Shown here: positions 60,514 to 64,000 of the stretch, one piece after another | How positions within the stretch are numbered: the stretch's first letter is position 1 | How the letters are laid out: every line of letters starts with the position of its first letter | NCBI GenBank assembly: GCA_002633005.1 | Contig: NMRA01000021.1 | Coordinates: 273,998-337,997, forward strand | Direction of reading: 5' to 3' | Origin: Phoronis australis | Lineage: Eukaryota > Phoronida > Phoronidae | Length of the DNA stretch: 64,000 nucleotides | Position numbers and translations under genes: made by a program | The notes under the pieces: generated by a model | Seen by the model: the letters and a program-made list of their open reading frames with translations, nothing else | What the model was told of the DNA's origin: nothing | Databases searched by the model: none

Positions 60514-63042
60514 CTGAAATTGACATATTCTTGAATAGTACGGACAACACAAAAATCACTTTTTAATGTAACCTGTTTTTGTCAAGACTTCAATGTTTTG
60601 TGTCACTTTTCCACACATTAACACGAGATAGTGTGTAAAACATTTACAAAAACTAAAATAACAACTCTTCTGTATAAAAGGTAATAAACAGTAGGATATT
60701 TGGAATGAGTCTCAAACCACAACACGGACCCTTTTGTGGAAATTTGAGATGTAAAGGGCAAGCCAACCCATCACATAGAAACTATCAAGAAAAAGATCCC
60801 CCGATAAAAGGCAGACCCCCGTTGACATCATGTAAGCCCCATCATTTAATTGATTACAGAAGGTGTAAAGATCTGGGACCCTGACATTGTTAAGACGGTC
60901 GTAAGCATGATATTGGGAGCATGATGAAGCATTTGTCACGCGAAATACATTGTAACTGATGTAAGTTTAACGTTTTTCATGTTCAGACCTAACGAGCATC
61001 TTCACAGGCCTTGTTAATCAAGTAACAACCATCGCAACTAACACCAGATACATGGCCTTCCATAACACCAGATATATGGCCTTCCATAACACCAACTACA
61101 TGGCCTTCCATAACACCGGCTATATGGCCTTCCATGACACCAGCTATATGGCCTTCCATAACACGAGACATATGGCCTTCCATAACACCAGATATATGGC
61201 CTTCCATAACACCAGATATATGCCATTTCATATAACTGTCCCAAGTATCGAATCCCCATATCAGTTATCAAAAATAATTACAACTCATTACAAGTACAAC
61301 TGAGACCCCTGTTTTGGTAATCAGACAATTCTTTTGCACCGTTGAAGAACTAAAGGATTCAAAGCTATCCAGCAAATCACCAAATCTTTAACAAAAACAC
61401 AAATGAACAGCTAGCGTCACTTCATAACACTTAAATTACTATGGCAAAACCCCTTAGTATGCGAAACAAAAGCCATTGATTAACCGAACAATCTGACAAT
61501 TCAAAGACTCCGTTCTTACAATCTCCCAGCACGATGTAATTAGCTTACAGTTTGTGATCCTCTGTCATAGAGGTCAATGGCATTGACAGGACGAGCCCAA
61601 CGTCACCAAAGCAGTGACATATAATTAAATACACGCATCATTAGGGGCTAGTAACAAAATGCGTCTTTGACAGTAATTTGTCTTGTGAGCTTTGCTATTT
61701 TGCTTCCATGTCTCATTAAAAGCAAATTACTCTTCGATCACGCTGAGGATCAAATGATAGATAACGCACAGTGAAGACAGGTAATTCACCACCAGTTTCA
61801 CACCTGAATTAGATGTACGAATTTCAAACTTTAATTAAAGGTGAGAGCTGGTGATAATCAAAATAAATTAAAGTCTTTGCATTATCTTTTTTCCAACTTA
61901 CCTTCTTTTCAAAATAATCATAGTCAAATACAATGAAATTTTTAATAATTGTAATTATAACACAATATCATTATCATATTAATGTCCGTACATCAACTGA
62001 AAGCTTAACTTCAACAAATTAATCAAATCTGACAAGTTTGCTGAAGGGTATTAAAGTCTAAAGATCAGTTTTGTGTTTTGAATGACATTTCCCCCCACGA
62101 AGAATCTCACATAAGTTTCTGTAACCATTTTAATAGTAGCCTGAGCGATAACCACTGAATGACAAAAAATACAATAACTATTTTTCGAACAAGCAAAGAC
62201 TCGCAGTGACATTCATGGCAGGGCCACCGTATGTCTGTAGATTTGTTGATTACAAACAAATATTCTTAGACCACATACATCCTGGTTCATACCAATATCT
62301 CAACCACAGGTTTTTAAGTATATGCAAAAAGACTGAGAGGGAAAAACACACGCACTTGCGTAGCGGGCGAGTGCCATGAAGGCAGAGACAGGACAGATGT
62401 CACAGTGCACTTTGGCAGTCGGGAAAAAGTGAATCTGGTAGCCATTTGCATCAGATTGGTCACACATGGCTGCATAAAATACGAGTAATTTGCAAATTCC
62501 AGAACAGGATGGCGACTACCACGTAAGGCAAGGCAAATTTTTGCAGCAGTTATTGTAGGAAATGTTTAGTTAATGAAAGCTAGATACTTGACTGTGATTT
62601 CAGTCAATACTTTCAAGCCAATAACTATGACTGTGCCACTTTTCATGTAGTAAAACTATGAGTGCTCGGTCATGTTCCAAGGAAGAGACTATGATAGTTT
62701 TGAAATTAGAAATGTCAGGGAGTTGAAATATAGATGTTGGAGATGTTGGCAAATGTTTGACAACTGATTAAATTTTCGCACCTTAGTCCTGCTGTGAGTT
62801 GGGCATCAGGAAATTCCTTGAAAACAACATTATGCAGAAAAATAAAACAAATTCAATGCTCAGCCTGCACTTCAATCAAATCAAATACACAAAAGAAAAA
62901 TCGAAAATCATAATTTTATGGACACTAACTGATCTTTAGACCTGAACTTCTCCATATGTTTTGATCTAAATTTGCAATTCTAATATAACAAGTATTACAA
63001 AAAATTTCCACTACGTTAAACACTAGTCGAAGATGTACCTAC
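60514..63042 (-). other. RPAP1 intron, 2.5 kb
   Basis: Donor GTAGGT next to 63043, acceptor TTTCAG. It contains the eight-copy 24-bp minisatellite (61041-61232). The remainder is AT-rich and shows no recognisable element. Confidence 0.82.
61041..61232. repeat. 24-bp minisatellite, eight tandem copies
   Basis: Eight contiguous 24-bp units, each an ACACCAGATATATGG segment followed by CCTTCCATA; the last unit is degenerate (GCCATTTCATA). As the period is a multiple of three and stop-free, long repetitive frames open on both strands: + strand MAFHNTRY-like repeats, - strand GVMEGHIS-like and GRPYIWCY-like repeats. It lies in an RPAP1 intron, so these are not taken as proteins. Confidence 0.95.
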
Positions 63043-63175
63043 AGGTCATAAAATGATGAAAGGCCGGGAATCTGCTCGTCAAAGTTCATTCTGTCAAGAT
63101 AACTTCCCAAGCAGTAGAGCTGAAGAAGGGCTGCCAGCAAATGTTGGATTGCAGGCTCGAGAAACAGTTCATTAC
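63043..63175 (-). CDS. RPAP1: RPAP1 exon (most upstream RPAP1 exon visible)
   Basis: On the - strand the acceptor is TTCGTAG before 63175 and the donor is GTAGGT after 63043. Two bases complete a codon, then 43 codons: NELFLEPAIQHLLAALLQLY, CLGSYLDRMNFDEQIPGLSS, FYD, then CT, which joins the A of the next exon to give Leu. The NELFLEP and IPGLSSFYDLY motifs agree with RPAP1 just before its EAVSFGD segment. A competing donor three codon positions away (GTACAT) would break the frame, so GTAGGT is chosen by phase. Upstream exons are beyond the window. Confidence 0.88.
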
Positions 63176-64000
63176 CTACGAAAATAACGACACCACTTCA
63201 CACTGCGTTGTTGCTAATTTCAGTCCCGCAAAGTACAAGATTCAGATAGCCATTGGCTGTCTTTGAAAAGTAAAAAAAACACTTAACCCTACAAGAATCA
63301 CCCTACATACTGTTGCTTGACCTAATTACACATTCTGGTATAGAGGGATGAAAAATAATTTCTTTCTTCCATTGTCAGTTTGAGATGCTGGACCATTTTG
63401 TGCGACTCTTTTCAATATGCCACGATGGTGGTAACAAAGAATTCATGAAAAATTGGCAAATATCCCACTCCATTAAATCCATAAAAGAATGCAGGACGCT
63501 GTGCACTAACTACAGTAGCATCATCTAACCATAATGTCACCACTATATCTGAAAATAGATGATGTTAACACTTCCCTTAAAGTGAACTACTTCTAACAGT
63601 AATCGTCCATATGAACACCCAGAACGTTTAAAATGATGAACACAAATATAAAGAGACATCAACAGGATTTCCGAACAGTATGGCTAACGCACTCCTGGAC
63701 ATGACTTGCAGACCTGTAAACTGAGCTCACTGACTCACAAACACAGCCACAGATTCGTGAAACACAGTTCACACACCCCAAAACATGACTCACATGCCTA
63801 AGGTCTAAAGGATTACGTGCATAATTCAGCGAAGAATCCGTAAGCCATCTCTACAGGTGTTTAGTTAGCCGTGTTTGAGGTCAAGGAGCTGTGCTTTATG
63901 GGTGCATAAAACGTGTTTTGTGAGTGCGGGCACTTCTTGTGAGTTGGTGAACTGAGTTTGTAGGTCTGTGAGCTGTTCATGAACACAGAACTGCCTGTGT
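63176..64000 (-). other. RPAP1 intron (partial)
   Basis: The 825 bp left of the window edge show no further RPAP1 exon. The last 300 bp hold an imperfect foldback repeat. The intron runs off the window. Confidence 0.65.
63705..63976. repeat. Imperfect foldback (inverted) repeat
   Basis: The left arm from about 63709 (CAGACCTGTAAACTGAGCTC then ACTGACTCACAAACAC) matches the reverse complement of the right arm ending near 63974 (CAGACCTACAAACTCAGTTC then ACCAACTCACAAG). Arms of about 35 bp differ at several positions. Further CTCAC-rich matches lie inward. This could be an inverted-repeat transposon remnant; no target duplication was identified and the right edge is near the window end. Confidence 0.55.

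Noticed and set aside
60989-61303. Repetitive-protein frames (MAFHNTRY-type on +, GVMEGHIS-type and GRPYIWCY-type on -)
   Set aside because: They arise from the 24-bp tandem array, which is stop-free in several frames, and lie inside an RPAP1 intron between two well-supported exons.

Overview
This is a eukaryotic, intron-dominated, AT-rich draft-assembly window (two isolated N bases, at 37443 and 40598). It holds the 3' parts of two protein-coding genes that face each other tail to tail. On the + strand are the last six coding exons of a Meis-family TALE homeobox gene: 12871-13012, 33229-33380, 39288-39364, 50081-50139, 51949-52014 and 52963-53195. On the - strand are the last four coding exons of RPAP1 (RNA polymerase II-associated protein 1): 63175-63043, 60513-60348, 59191-58967 and 58391-58272. 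Every junction inside the window is GT-AG and the reading phase is kept across all of them. Joined, they give 242 C-terminal residues of Meis and 213 C-terminal residues of RPAP1. The 5' parts of both genes lie outside the window.

The organism is an animal. The Meis protein has the TALE homeodomain (PYP insertion, WFINARRR recognition helix) and a long His/Met-rich tail ending in DIHA plus one residue, resembling the long vertebrate MEIS1/MEIS2 isoforms. Large introns (up to 20.2 kb), low GC and this tail suggest an invertebrate deuterostome. I favour an ambulacrarian such as a hemichordate, but only tentatively, because no sequence search was possible.

Layout. 1-12870: end of an upstream Meis intron, with an 11-copy 19-bp minisatellite at 7022-7230. 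13013-33228: 20-kb intron with a TTAA-flanked inverted-repeat element (29097-29575), a diverged dispersed repeat pair (17341 and 25272) and a cluster of Meis-type CTGTCA sites (21495-21563). 33381-39287: intron with a 173-bp near-perfect direct repeat next to an N. 39365-50080: intron that splits the homeobox inside the invariant Trp codon; it holds a second TTAA element (43635-44143) and a CpG-denser block (40621-41220). 50140-52962: two short introns and the tail exons. 53196 to about 57368: likely long Meis 3' UTR with three Pumilio-type motifs. 57369-57811: short intergenic gap with opposing poly(A) signals. 57812-64000: RPAP1 3' UTR, exons and introns, with a 24-bp minisatellite (61041-61232) and an imperfect foldback repeat at the window end.

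Meis proteins are nuclear transcription factors that work with Pbx and Hox partners. RPAP1 is a general RNA polymerase II assembly/Mediator-linked factor. They are not expected to share a pathway; their adjacency is a matter of gene order. I found no prokaryotic features, CRISPR, rRNA or tRNA genes.
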